Origin: Ephemerocybe angulata
Lineage: Eukaryota > Basidiomycota > Agaricomycetes > Agaricales > Psathyrellaceae
DNA: 64,000 bases
Assembly: GCA_013368325.1 (NCBI GenBank)
Contig: JAACJK010000223.1
Span: forward strand, 682,001-746,000
Direction: 5' to 3'
The notes below the pieces were generated by a model, which was not told where the DNA came from, did not search any database, and saw only the letters and a list, made by a program, of their open reading frames with translations. Positions 41,610-52,353 of the stretch are shown here, in pieces. The number at the start of each line of letters is the position of its first letter. Position 1 is the stretch's first letter. Made by a program: the position numbers and the translations under genes.

Positions 41610-44600
41610 ATGCCGATGTCTGTCAGCGATGATTATAGTTGCTTTGTGTCGAAACGGAGTGAGTTAAGGGTGCCCACCCCTCCCGTCACTACGTCATCGT
41701 CTGGCTGATCGCTTGCCGTGATATGATTTCGAAGACGGGTTCGTTTGCACTAGGTACTCGTGCGCTAGCCGCATGCTGACGCTCCATCCAGTACCGTTGA
41801 AGAATATAGTTTGCAAAAGGTGAGTGCGAACAGTGGAATTCGGTCTAAATTCGTGCCTTACCTGTGTGGATGCGTGCGACGGGACGTGGGGTATATCCCT
41901 TCCGTTAGGTGGTCGAGAGGCTTTTACGAGTAGGTGGCCCATCATTTCCGGTATCATTGAACAAGAGGTGCCAGCTGCATTCGAGGCATTCGAGGCCGAG
42001 GGAAGATCACCTCCCGGACGGAGTGTGGTGGAGAGGTGGGTAGCGGTCTTTCTTATCATGCTATTAAGACTTAGTTCCTCCAGAATCGCTATGTCCGGAC
42101 TTACAGTCTGTAGCCCAGCAGTGGATTCATGCGATATAGATGTGAGGTATCGTAGCCGGCCCTGACTTTATTCGCTGACTCGAACTCCCGAGCAAGTCAG
42201 TCCTGGCAGCCATTGCGGGATCGCTGTTATCATTGGGCGCCCCTTACGTTTTCCTCAGCGCCAGCCTAGAGCGTTCGAATATTTATAAGGCTACTCCGAG
42301 CGGGTTCGGGGACTCTATGAAGGTGGCGTATGCGAGAAACCTGATCACCTCAGAGTTCATGGAGATTGTGTCGAGACATCAACTTGCTGTCGACGCGATG
42401 ATCTGCCATGAAAATGATCGCCGCTTGAATTAGTCCGTACTGCCTTCGGACTCGGATCGTGCTCGGCTAACGTAGGTATGCCTTCCCCCGTTCAGCTGGG
42501 CTCTCCGATCCTTGAGATGCACCTGCCTCCTCCGGGATGGTAACCTTCTTCTTGAGCGGCCCCAGCATTTGTGGATGCGTACCGCGCTTCACCTGTACCA
42601 GGATGACCTGCGCCAGGTGCAAGCGACATACGAGCTAATGGCTGCGCTGAAGATGTTACCTTCTGCTTTCATCCTCGCTGGGTCTGGAACGAGCAAGACG
42701 CTTATTAGACCTGCCCGCGCTCTCCGGATGGATGGCTCCGTCAAAGATATCGCGGAGGCAGTTGGATCGGCGGCGTTGTTGGCGAGAGGGGGAAGTCATG
42801 TAGGTGTCGGGGTGCAAGCGGTTCCTAGCAGGGGGTAGGTTCCATTTATAGAGGGCTGGACCTTAGGTTCTCATTTGTTGCTTTGCAGCGCAGTGGTGAA
42901 GGGCATCGTACAAGCGGGCATCCCCTTGCTCGTAAAAGCTCTAGATGCCTCCCTTCGCGCGTTAGGTCATTTGGTCGACACCCCATTGGGTGGGCTTACG
43001 ATCTATCTCGAGCCATGGCACGCAGACATCGAAAGTATCCTGAGGAGCTTGGGGATCAGGGGCGGACCCAAGGTTGAAGGTGCCAAGGTGGACTACTGCT
43101 TGCTGATAAGCGACCTCTTGTGAGTTCGAGTTTATTGCGCCGGTATGGCAACCTCCCGCGTTCTTCGGCTCACGCACCAGACCCCAGTATGCAGCGAATA
43201 CGAGCAGATGATAAGTGGACTCTTTTCTGTCCTACGCTAGCGGCAGAGCTGGATACCCTGGACGGACCTGCTTTCGAGGCTAAATACGCCATGCTCGAGT
43301 CGGCTGGTAACGGCTGCAAGAAGATTAGCGCTCTCAAGCTCTGGAACAAGATTTTGAAGGCAGTGATAGATACGGGGGGGATAACGATGGTTTTTAAGGA
43401 CACTGTCTACGGTGAGGGTGTCATGTCTGGCTCCCCTGTACTTTCCTTAAGCTTTTGCTCTCTTCAAGCCAAAGTTCGAAGGTCACCTGCCGGCGCTTGT
43501 TCGGCGACGGACGACTTGAGGGATAAATTCGTGAGATTCACGCACCACCAAGTGACGACCCAATCCACTAGCATCTCTCTCGTCCTTCCCTCCTTTGTTG
43601 CTGGAAACGATGAGACTGACTTCGCTGGGTTGGAGCAAGCGAGTCGTCAAGCGGTTTCTGCACTTAACGCTCTGTCGGTCCGAACGGCGCGTCCCCCAAC
43701 TCCCTTAGGGATCCCCGATACGGACCCTGATGCTATATCGGTCGGTTTCGTGGGTTTCGCCGACCTGCTCTCAGTTCTGGGACACCCGTACGACTCTGAA
43801 GCAGCCCGCGTTCTGAACATAGCCGTATCCGAAAGTGTTCAGCACAGCGCTATCGAGCGAAGTTGCGAGTTGGCGTCGGCTCGAGGCTTTTCTCGCGGAT
43901 CTCCATCCGTTACAGCAGATTTCATTCGCGAGTACCGATGGGAAAAACGGGAACCCTCAGATAGGTTCGACTGGAGCGCCCTTCAATCCAGGGCGGAGAG
44001 ATATGGAATCCGAAACCAGTTGGTGACCGCCTACGGATCTGACGCTATGACGGCCCTCATTGCGGGTTGCAGTGAAGCCGGGGAGCCATACAGCAGGTGA
44101 GCAACTTCGCGCCTTATATCTGAACAATCCTCAGAGGCAGACGCCTTCCCCAGCCTGGTGTCGGTGGTGTCGAGTCCTTGCGGAGTGTTCGCTGGTATTC
44201 CTGTGCACCTTGTGGAAGCTATTGATCGAACCTGCGAGTGGAACGCCGGTATAAGGGATAGGATTGTAGCTCAAGGAGGTATGTCTTCCAGGTTATCTCG
44301 AATCATTCGTTCTCTGATACTACTGGATATCTCAGGCTCCGTTCAGCAGGAGAACAGTATCCCGAGTTTGGTTCGGTCAGCCTATCGCACAGTGTGGGAC
44401 ATGGATCAAGACGTCGTGTTGAGGATGGCGATTGATCGTGCGCCTTTCTTGTGTCGTGGACAAAACGTGCAGCTGTATCTTCGGAAACCTTGCGTGATAG
44501 AGCTGGTACGTCTGGATGTCAGCTTGGGAGTGGGGCTCCGATTGACTTCCACCTCCCTTTTTCATCAGAGTAAACTGCTCTTCCAAGGGTGGATCGGTGG

Positions 44601-44748
44601 ATTGGCAATCGGACTTTCTGCCCTCCATCGAAAACCCGCCCGTCGACCTTTCCCTATCCCTCTCCCTTCTGACGAACCCGCTGTGGTTCCTCCTGATGCG
44701 CATCGCGACGGTTCGGTTGGTACCTCTTCGAATCCCATTTGTCTGTAG
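41610..44748 (+). CDS. Ribonucleotide reductase large subunit (R1) homologue without catalytic residues
   Basis: About nine exons: 41,610-41,658; 41,735-41,819; ~41,934-42,141; 42,197-~42,430; 42,496-42,834; 42,889-43,119; 43,188-43,411; 43,469-44,096; 44,154-44,748. Class I R1 landmarks run in order: SRIAM...LAAIA, EFMEIVSRHQLAVD, LLERPQHLWMRTAL, DGSVKDIAEA, TIYLEPWHADIESIL, DLFMQRIRADDKWTLFCP, VGFVGFADLLSVLG, RFDWSALQSRAERYGIRNQL and AYRTVWDMDQDVVLRMA. The NLCTEI active-site loop reads DLRDKF, the VCNLAS cysteine is Ser, the first cysteine (SSCFLL) is lost, and the C-terminal Tyr-Tyr dyad is Ser-Ala. The fold seems kept but reduction chemistry should be impossible. Near 42,431 an in-frame TAG precedes any canonical donor, so that junction is unresolved or damaged. 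Confidence 0.82.
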
Positions 44749-47420
44749 CGCTACCGCAGCGGTTTTAGAGATAGTTTACCTATAGCCTGTGCAGTATTTT
44801 AGTCGGCCGAGATAATTACCTGGCTGATGTGCGTACGCTGCCTCGCCTTGATCATATTCGGTCTGGTGTGAGGGTCTGCGCGCCCCTCATCATCCTTCGG
44901 TCCCTGTAGCTTCATATTGTCCATTCGTTAGCATTTCTGTCATCGTCGGTACATTGGGGTGTGTGTCATCTACGCCTCCGTGTATGATGTTTACTTATGA
45001 TACGGGCGCCGGTCCGTCCTGCTCGTACTGGTACACCAGAGCTTGATCTAGGTCGCAGTGCTTGCGGTCTTGGATGGGTGGGAGGCGGAGCCTTTGCAGA
45101 TATATATAGAGTCTTTGGCACCTATTAATGAAAGCTCCTTTCTGCCTCCGCTCCTTTGTAAGAGATGCGGGTCGCTAGCTCTCCCCGGGGCTTAGGACCT
45201 GAGAGGTTCAGCTGCACGAGGCGGGCTAGCCGCTAGGCGGAGGCGCGTACCCCAATATGAGAGCTTATTCGGCCTGAAAGGTCGGCCGATGCGATGCCTC
45301 GGGACCGGTCCGGGTGATGGGAACGGACTCCGCGAGGTTACGATGCTCCTTCATGTCCACCTCATCAATTTTTGCATTCACCAGCAGCCCGCCTTTGGAC
45401 AATCACCTTCCCGAGGCATCTTTGGATGAAACGGTAGGCGGCGGAGGGGTCTGAATCGTTTGGCTGTTCTTCCGCCGCACCCTTATCGGTTCACAGCTCG
45501 GATTGACGGTAGGTTGGGAGAGGGATCGAAGGTGTTTCCCTTCGGTACGCACCGAGAAAGAGACTTGCTCGGTCTCCGGGTTGGATAGACATTCGTCGGC
45601 GCAGACGGATAGCTTGGGATCGTGACGGTCGGCTCAACGTCGACGGTTAACCGTTTCAAGCCGTAGAGGGCCCAAGGCAAGTCTGTGCCACTATGCCTTA
45701 GTACAGGAATCCAAGGGTGCGCAAGCCACATCGCGAGTCGGACCATGTTATGTTACGCTTGATCGTGCTCTGGCTTCTGGGGATGTCAGTTCCCCCCCCC
45801 CTCCCTCGTGCCAGGGTCTGGACGGAGTCGTGGGTTGTGTCGCTAGAGCCCCTCCAGCTCGGCTGTGCGGAGGGCAATACCTTCAAGATGTTGAAGCTGT
45901 GTCCTTCACCTGGAGCTGCCAGGACCATCTTGCTTGCGTTTAGGAAGAGCCCGGGTTTTCCTCCTCGGGAAAAAAACGTCCACTACCTAATCCACGGTGA
46001 AAGAAAGGGAGCGGAAGAAGCTAGTCTCTTTCGCTGTCGCCTTGGCGAGCCTGAGTCGTCGCAGGTGGGCGTTAGTGGCTGGAGCGAGTGGATGGCGTAA
46101 GGAACGACCCGGTCTCGTCGAGTTGAACCCTAGCGTTCAAGGATGGCTCCTATCTGGAGGGTAGATCTGCTCGTCGGACGCCGTGCACTGATTGCGGACT
46201 TTATCCCGCTGCTTTTTGCTCTCCCTTCCCATCTTTCTACGGGGCGCGTGGACTGTTTCGCTGGTCGTGAGGTTCGCTCCTTACCTTTCGCGTCTTTTTA
46301 CCCCTCCCTCCCCTGCCCTTCATGGTGGCCCCTGTGGCATGGGTGGCGCGAAATAACAGGCACCTAAGGTGAGAGTCGGCTCTCACCGGGTACAGGCGTC
46401 TACTCACCTTTTCGTCAGTCGGCTCGGTCACCATCCCTTCTCGTGGCGTCTCCAACGATATTATCCCTTTTATCGTTCTGCGTAAGTAAATCTTCACCGT
46501 GAGACCGGTCCGTGGATGTTACTGGCTGCTGGTCTAGCGCATGAAGGAGGCTGTTGGGCTAGCGCATGCAGGAGTCAGTTTGGGTATACGTGTGGACTTT
46601 TGCAGAACGCGTTTGATGCTGCAAAGCTGGACGTAGACGTCCGGCGTTCCGTCTACTCCTTCTTTGGCTCCCCCGAGCATCCCAGCCGTAGCTGGCTCCA
46701 ATTGCGAGCAGCGGATGGTGGTCGGTCTGTGACAGTCGGCGGTCGGCGCAAGGTCAGACCGGCTTTCGTGTTCACTTACTCGCCAGGACCTAGATTCTTC
46801 CGCCTCCCTCTTCCCCATTCCCACTCCCTCTGGTGCGACGTCGACGTCGATAAAGCGTTGAGACCTGATACGCTTAACAGTTGTGATCAATCTTTAGACG
46901 ACCGGTATCGTCCATCCTCCTTGCCGGTTCTTCCTCTTACCTATTCCTCCTTCTAATCAACCTGGTGCAAGAGCTGACGAAGGGGGAGGCTGAAGGGAGG
47001 CCAGGTGGGAGGGGTCGCTTCCGTATGAGTTCCAGGTCGGAAGCTCCGTACACAGCGAAGGACCCAGAGAGGCTTCATCCTTAGGGTTTGTCTCTCTGGG
47101 AAAGTTGTGGACATGGGGCGTCGTTTTAATCGGCCAGCCGCCGTCCTTGTCCAGCTTGGTCCACTTGCTCCGGCCATCTGGTGATCTAGGCTGCGACAAC
47201 CTTTCTTATAAGCGCTTAGCTGGTTGGTGAGTATCCGTACGTTGTGGCCGCTCTTGTCAGCGCAGGTTGCTGACCTTGCGCCAAGGGGCACCATACAAAA
47301 ATGAAAACCAATACAGTCTCCCGTACCTTGGCCAGAACGGCGGAAGGCGAGTCATCAACCCTCCTAGCCACTCCCATCCGTGCGTTCGTCTAACGGTGCT
47401 TAACCATCTGGCTTATAGGG
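44749..47420. other. Stretch without a recognised gene
   Basis: Two adjacent TATATATA-type boxes occur near 45,100, and GCACCTAAGGTGAGAG and CTCACC words near 46,361-46,410, like the shared motif. Open frames (minus 45,483-45,746; plus 45,717-46,100; minus 46,957-47,199) show no domain and conflict between strands. A gene may be hidden, but none can be supported. Confidence 0.4.
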
Positions 47421-48404
47421 ATGGAAGCTTACCAGCTGGCTAGACAGATGCTGGCAGCTAGAGATCCTACCCGCTGGGGGAGTAAGAGTACCGGAGGACA
47501 TGAAGACATGCGAACGTCGTTCGTGTGGCTCTATCTGAAGCTCAAATACGGAGAGGATGACAGTCGCAAAACCGTTGCAGGAAGGATATTCAGGATTACC
47601 AAAGTCCAGTCCAATACGGTTCCAGCAGATACACATATCGGCTGTGCTCGCCAATCGTCGTCCCTCGTGGACATGGAGCTGGTCAAACGTCTGGGGCTTT
47701 CGTATGACGTTGGGGCTATGAAGTCGGCGATGGGGCACGAACCTGCATCTAATTCTTGCTATATACGGTTCACAGTGTGCCGGTCTCCGAACCCCGGCTC
47801 CTACGAACTGCATTATATGCCTCCGATTACCAGCAGTCCCCTTGAGCGCCTTACGGAGCCCACCCTCCCATCACCTCCCTCCTTGATCTCGCTCTTGTAC
47901 GTCGCCCTGGTCGGTAGCCCCTTCGAAGGCGGTACTATAGATCTACGCGCTCCATGGGCCTTCACCTGCTTCTGCGACCTCCGTCTCCTTGACAAAACGA
48001 GTGGATCCGCGCTATCAGAGTGTCGAGTCAAGCTTCAGGGTTACGGTTCGCGTTATAATCGAGTGACTCGGTGCGCAGTTCCTCTGAGCCTTGTCCAAGA
48101 GGTCCAGGAATTGGACTTACAAAGTAAGCTCTCCATCAAGGCAGAGGTTTCGCGTACAGAGCTGATAACTCGAACAGATACCGTTATCGAACAGTCTCTA
48201 ACCCTCAACCTCAATAGCGTCTTCGCTTTGAGTGCTATCAACGCCGTTCTTCCTATGGTGACACCCTTTACCCGGATGATTTTCACGTACGCCCTGGAAC
48301 GTCAGTTCATTCCGTCAAGATTCCCAGACGTATTCTCGCGGAGTAGCACACTCGGCCTCGCTGCGTCCGCTCCTGACTCCCAGGGAACCTCAGGTGAGCT
48401 GTGA
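47421..48404 (+). CDS. Uncharacterised 327-residue protein
   Basis: A single open frame from the ATG at 47,421. The sequence looks like a globular protein (for example EDMRTSFVWLYLKLKYGEDD, then SLVDMELVKRLGLSYDVGAM) with a proline-rich hinge (TEPTLPSPPSLISLL) and a C-terminal half rich in leucine and polar residues. No family is recognised, and no membrane segment is evident. A splice at the last codons (GGTGAGCTGTG) to an exon near 48,455 is possible. CTTAACCATC and a CTTATAGG box lie just before the ATG. Confidence 0.5.
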   Translation: MEAYQLARQMLAARDPTRWGSKSTGGHEDMRTSFVWLYLKLKYGEDDSRKTVAGRIFRITKVQSNTVPADTHIGCARQSSSLVDMELVKRLGLSYDVGAMKSAMGHEPASNSCYIRFTVCRSPNPGSYELHYMPPITSSPLERLTEPTLPSPPSLISLLYVALVGSPFEGGTIDLRAPWAFTCFCDLRLLDKTSGSALSECRVKLQGYGSRYNRVTRCAVPLSLVQEVQELDLQSKLSIKAEVSRTELITRTDTVIEQSLTLNLNSVFALSAINAVLPMVTPFTRMIFTYALERQFIPSRFPDVFSRSSTLGLAASAPDSQGTSGEL

Positions 48405-48752
48405 GGTGCCTGTTCTCCAATTGTTAGCGCGACTAACTCTGCGTTCGCTTCGAGATGGGACCTCGACATGCACGTCTCCGTCGTCGCCTCCTTCATAACG
48501 TCGTACGGGGAAAGGGCCCTTACTCGCATAAATGCTCTTCAGTTTTGTCGTGCAGGTTCCATTGTTCCAGAAGATGGATCCAATGGCAGACACCTCGAGG
48601 GGGTACACACCCTGTCGGCCTTACCTCCTCGCCTTCCCTTTATACTGCAGCAAATCGTGTATTCGAATCAAACGGCATATAATAATCCATGGCGTGCATA
48701 TTACGCCTTATAATAGTAACATGTATTATTCTGCAGGGAGCGTCTTTGCTTC
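48405..48752. other. Gap between convergent genes
   Basis: Small frames occur on both strands, and AT-rich sequence at about 48,675-48,740 is probably 3' untranslated. No gene is supported. Confidence 0.4.
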
Positions 48753-49928
48753 TCATTGTAAAATGTACCAAGGGTACAAGTAATCCCACAGTTCGGGCTC
48801 AAAGATTCCCAAACGATACACCTTGTTGGCATCCTTCCCCTGTTCGTTGAGCAGGCTAACTTCGAACTGTACGCCCTCGGTTGGCTCGGCGCCGTATCTG
48901 CTACGTGCTTCTTCTCCTGCGAACGCTGTTTCTCCGTCTAGGGAGCAGCGAGGGTGAGAATAATAATACCGGGTGCTCGACCATAAGTCTCTCTCTAGAC
49001 GTTCGCCTGACTTGATGGTTCTCACCTGTAAACGGAATTTTCCAGCTGTGCTTGTCCCTGGCTGTTCGCGCGCCCAATACCAGCTTGGGATTGGGATCCG
49101 ATGTCTCTATTCGGTACCCTCTGGCTTCGTACTTGGATTTCCATGCTGGATCCCACATCGGTCCTAGAGATTGCCGACTAGAAGGATATGACAGTTTGTG
49201 CATAAAGGTGGCCCGAGGGAACACAGATACGGCCTCCTTGTGGGTCACATAGTTCATGGCTACAGCTCCACGAAGGGAAGATGGTACGGGTCAGACCTCT
49301 GCACTTTCGTAGTCGAAGGGGGCTTACTAGAATGGTAGGTGTATATTAGGTGGTGCACCGGGTTCTGAGCGACGGCTATGATTTGAACTTTCAACACAGG
49401 AGAGAACCTGCTTATGTCGCCGCTTGTCGGCCTCTCGAAGTCGAAGATGTCTATTATACCATCTGTCCCTCCACCGACGCAGAAATTGTTCGATGTCGTC
49501 ATGGACAACACGTCGGCGATCAAGGGGTAATCCTCATTAGGATTCCTTGGTCGCTCTACCCGCGTATATCCATGCGATTCGACGTAGCGAGTTAACGCCA
49601 GGACGCCTCCTACCCGTGTTATGATGTCTAAATCAGACCTTGGGGAGGGCCCTAACCGATCCATAAACCGTAGCGCTTGGGACCCGCTAATCACGGCACC
49701 AGTACGAGCCAAGGTGGCTCTGAACGTTCCGCTATCCCAGAACCAGCACCCCAAAAATCGGTCGATGTTCCATCGCTTTTGCTGGTAGATTTCCATTACT
49801 TCGCGTAATACGGTGGATGTCTTGGATAGCCGCATCAGGTCGCCGGCTGGCATCCTGTCGAACAGCTTGGCATGAAGGGTTATCTGCGACGACGCCAGGA
49901 ATCTTTCGAAAGGGCTGAGAGGGGACAT
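48753..49928 (-). CDS. F-box/nucleotidyltransferase-like protein, paralogue F (best-preserved motif)
   Basis: Three exons: 49,928 to about 49,331, about 49,257 to 49,030, and about 48,960 to 48,753. The N-terminus is F-box-like (LHAKLFDRMPAGDLMRLSKT), followed by YQQKRWNIDRFL. The core has TGAVISGSQALRFMDR, then PRSDLDIITRVGG. GS followed by S-D-L-D is the canonical nucleotidyltransferase metal-site pattern, kept here though blurred in the other paralogues. The second exon (MNYVTHKEAVSVFPRATF, then KYEARGYRI and DKHSWKIPF) matches paralogue E. ATATATAAAG (50,001-50,010, minus) lies about 73 bp before the ATG. Confidence 0.75.
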
Positions 49929-50464
49929 AGGTGGTAGAGGTCAATACCGAGAAGGGTGCGTGGTCAGCAGGATGGCAGCCCTTTCCGTCTAGGCGGGGTA
50001 CTTTATATATCTAGCCGCCGATAGCGATGATATCTCCGTAGAGCTTGTTCCTCCAGATTTGGCTGGGTTACTCGTCTACACTCTCTTCATTATCGCCGTG
50101 AGTACCTACGCTAGGTCTCAAGGTAAATATGTTACCTAGTATGACCTAAGGATGTTACCTTCGTAAATAGCCGAATAGGCGCCCGTCAGTGACGGAAACT
50201 TTCAAACGGGAAAGTCCATCTAAGCTATGGTGCTTACCTGGCCATCTTCTAGTCGGTCCCTTCACGTAAGTCTCCTCTGCATCTTACCTTGTCCCAGTAA
50301 CGGTCCTTAGGTTCGTCGTAGCCATCTTGCTACCAGCTTCTCAGGTAAAGGTCAGTATCTTACCTCTTGTCTCGATGCGGATATCTATATATAGAACCCG
50401 TCCGCCCTATATAAAGGGCTCAGCTGGTTCGGTCCTTGAGTTTCTGGCCCAACTAGCATTTCAG
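49929..50464. promoter_or_regulatory. Divergent promoter between paralogue F and the 459-residue gene
   Basis: The richest motif cluster in the window: GTGAGTACCTACG (50,099), AGGTCTCAAGG (50,115), the inverted repeat AGGTAA-ATATG-TTACCT (50,122-50,138), CCTAAGGATGTTACCTTCG (50,145), GTGCTTACCTGG (50,230), CTTACCTTG (50,284), GGTCCTTAGGTTCG (50,302), AGGTAAAGG (50,344) and CTTACCTC (50,359). TATATAAA (50,408-50,415) precedes the plus-strand ATG by about 50 bp. Confidence 0.65.
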
Positions 50465-52073
50465 ATGGCAGCCTCTCTGAAAGATTTTAACAAGTTGAAA
50501 CATCTGCGGTATTCTGCAAACGAAGCCACGTTGACGGAGGTGATGGACTCCCTCAAGAGGGGCAGCAAAAGGTACACCCTAAAAAGGTCTACTCAGTTCA
50601 CTAGCACTTTTTTGGTACGCGCGAGGTTTTCAGGGAGACATTCTCTGGCTAAACGTGGCTAGCTGTGGGATCGTGTCCGTAAAGACGTTGCCGTATGCAC
50701 GCACGCCTTCGTCATCCTGTACGCTACGCCGTTGGACACCGGGAACTTCTGCCCTGAGGGAGCCCGTCCACCTATGGAATTCAAAGGGCAGATGAGGTTA
50801 GTTTTGTGCGGTCAAAACGAAGCGCAAACTCATCGGCGCCGCTTGGATGCAGGAAGTATGAACCCTCTCTGGCCGCACAGGTGTCCCTGACCTTCGATAC
50901 TCGGGTGGAACCCACCCTTCACGAGACTTTGTCGGTGAGCAAACCGTCTGCACGGTTGGAAAGGGTGATGGACTCATTTCGGGACTGTCCGACAGACCTT
51001 GGAAGAGTGGGGGAAGACAAAGGGAGACTTCTCGACAGAGGGCAAATCGAGAAACCCGTGGAACTCACCTTATGCTGTAGCCACGCAGAACAGGTTCACG
51101 GTCGCTTCCCCTTTGTTTCAGAAGCGAACTGGATTCAACGTGACCGACGATAAATACGTAGTCGACTATGAAGTTCATCCTTGGGTTGAGAAAGCCTGTG
51201 TACCACACAACCCCTCTTGGGTTCCCAATCCCAATCTGGCCCGCTTCATGCACCGGAGACACAACGACGTGCTCGTGGACATCCTCAAATCGTCCAACCC
51301 GAAGCTAGTCCCTGGTGACCTGGTCGTGATGACTTTTAAAATTGCGTTCAGCGCTTCCGGAACGTATTGGCAAATGTCCTTCGCGCCCATCCAAGTCATT
51401 CGCATGGGTCAGATTGCCGAGGCGGTGCTGGGTAAGGTGGGCGATGCGGAAAATAACGCTCGGTTGGACCTTCCTAGAGCGGGAGAGCGGCTTAAAGCGT
51501 TCAGCGGTGAGTTAGGATATTTCTCACCTTCGGTATGAGATCTTACTCAATAGACCGGCGGGTTTATCAGAACCTTCGTTCTCCGATATCAAGACGCCCG
51601 ACAATAGCAGGCCCAGCTCGCCCACTGTCGAGGACGCTAGTAACATCGCCGGCGGGCCCGCTTCGAGTCCGATCCCTGAGGGCGACGGCCTCGTTGCTAA
51701 CGATGACGGAGTGCAGTCGGGGTCGTCTACTTACGATCCGGATCTTGAGTCTGGCTCTGAAGGCAAGCCTCAGAAGCGCAGGAGCGTCTCTTGGTCTTCA
51801 ATATCCACGGCCGAGTGCAGCCCGCTCACTCCTGCGCCAGAGAGTCCGTTCGTTTCGGATCGCGAGGTTGAAGGTGATCAACCTCTGGAGTACGTCCGCA
51901 TTTCGGCGCGACATAAAGTGCAGGAAAGAAAATCGAGCAGATCAACTCAGGAGCGAAGGGATAAAGCTAAGGGGGCGGAGACAGCGCCCAGAACTAGGAG
52001 CACCAAATGCGTCAAGAGAGAGGCCGTTAGCCCTGAGAAGAGATCGAAGCGTAATGTCAGGAGCAAGAAGTGA
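50465..52073 (+). CDS. Uncharacterised 459-residue protein with basic, serine-rich C-terminus
   Basis: Five exons fit in frame: 50,465-50,614; 50,663-50,796; 50,853-50,934; 50,996-51,506; 51,571-52,073. The N-terminal two-thirds look globular (MAASLKDFNKLKHLRYSANE, then YEVHPWVEKACVPHNPSW, and VPGDLVVMTFKIAFS followed by YWQMSFAPIQVIRMG). The GDLVVMTF...W.P.F..VR stretch recalls an OB-fold nucleic-acid-binding protein, but this is only a guess. The last ~165 residues are low-complexity, first acidic (YDPDLESGSEG), then basic (SPEKRSKRNVRSKK), and suggest a nuclear protein. It has the shared promoter design. Confidence 0.6.
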
Positions 52074-52353
52074 TACTGGTTCCGATGATGCGAATCCACG
52101 TCATGATCATTGTTTGGGGATGAAATAGGTACCAAACAACTTAAAGGCTACGCAGCTTAAGCCTCTTACATATTCAAGCGGTTCCTGGTCTTGACTGTAT
52201 GCTCACATCCTTACCTTTCGCTCCCGTCGCTACCGGGTACCATGATGTACTACGTATGTAGGTGCCAAATACTACATCATGTCTCTCGCTACACTGTCTC
52301 CTTTAAAGAGGCCCTGACTTATCTGCGTGAATCCATTCCAGTTTCTCTGCCTC
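52074..52353. other. Short gap upstream of paralogue C
   Basis: TAGGTACCAAAC (52,128), CTTACCTTTCG (52,211) and GGGTACC (52,236) resemble the shared motif. No clear TATA box was seen. Confidence 0.4.

Noticed and set aside
45483..47294. Several 75-145-residue frames
   Set aside because: They conflict between strands and show no recognisable domain or promoter.
6320..50365. GGTAAG/GGTGAG words explained simply as splice donors of 5'-UTR introns
   Set aside because: They occur in both orientations, often as dyads with CTTACC/CTTAGG and upstream of TATA boxes, so splice donors cannot explain most of them; a few could still be donors.
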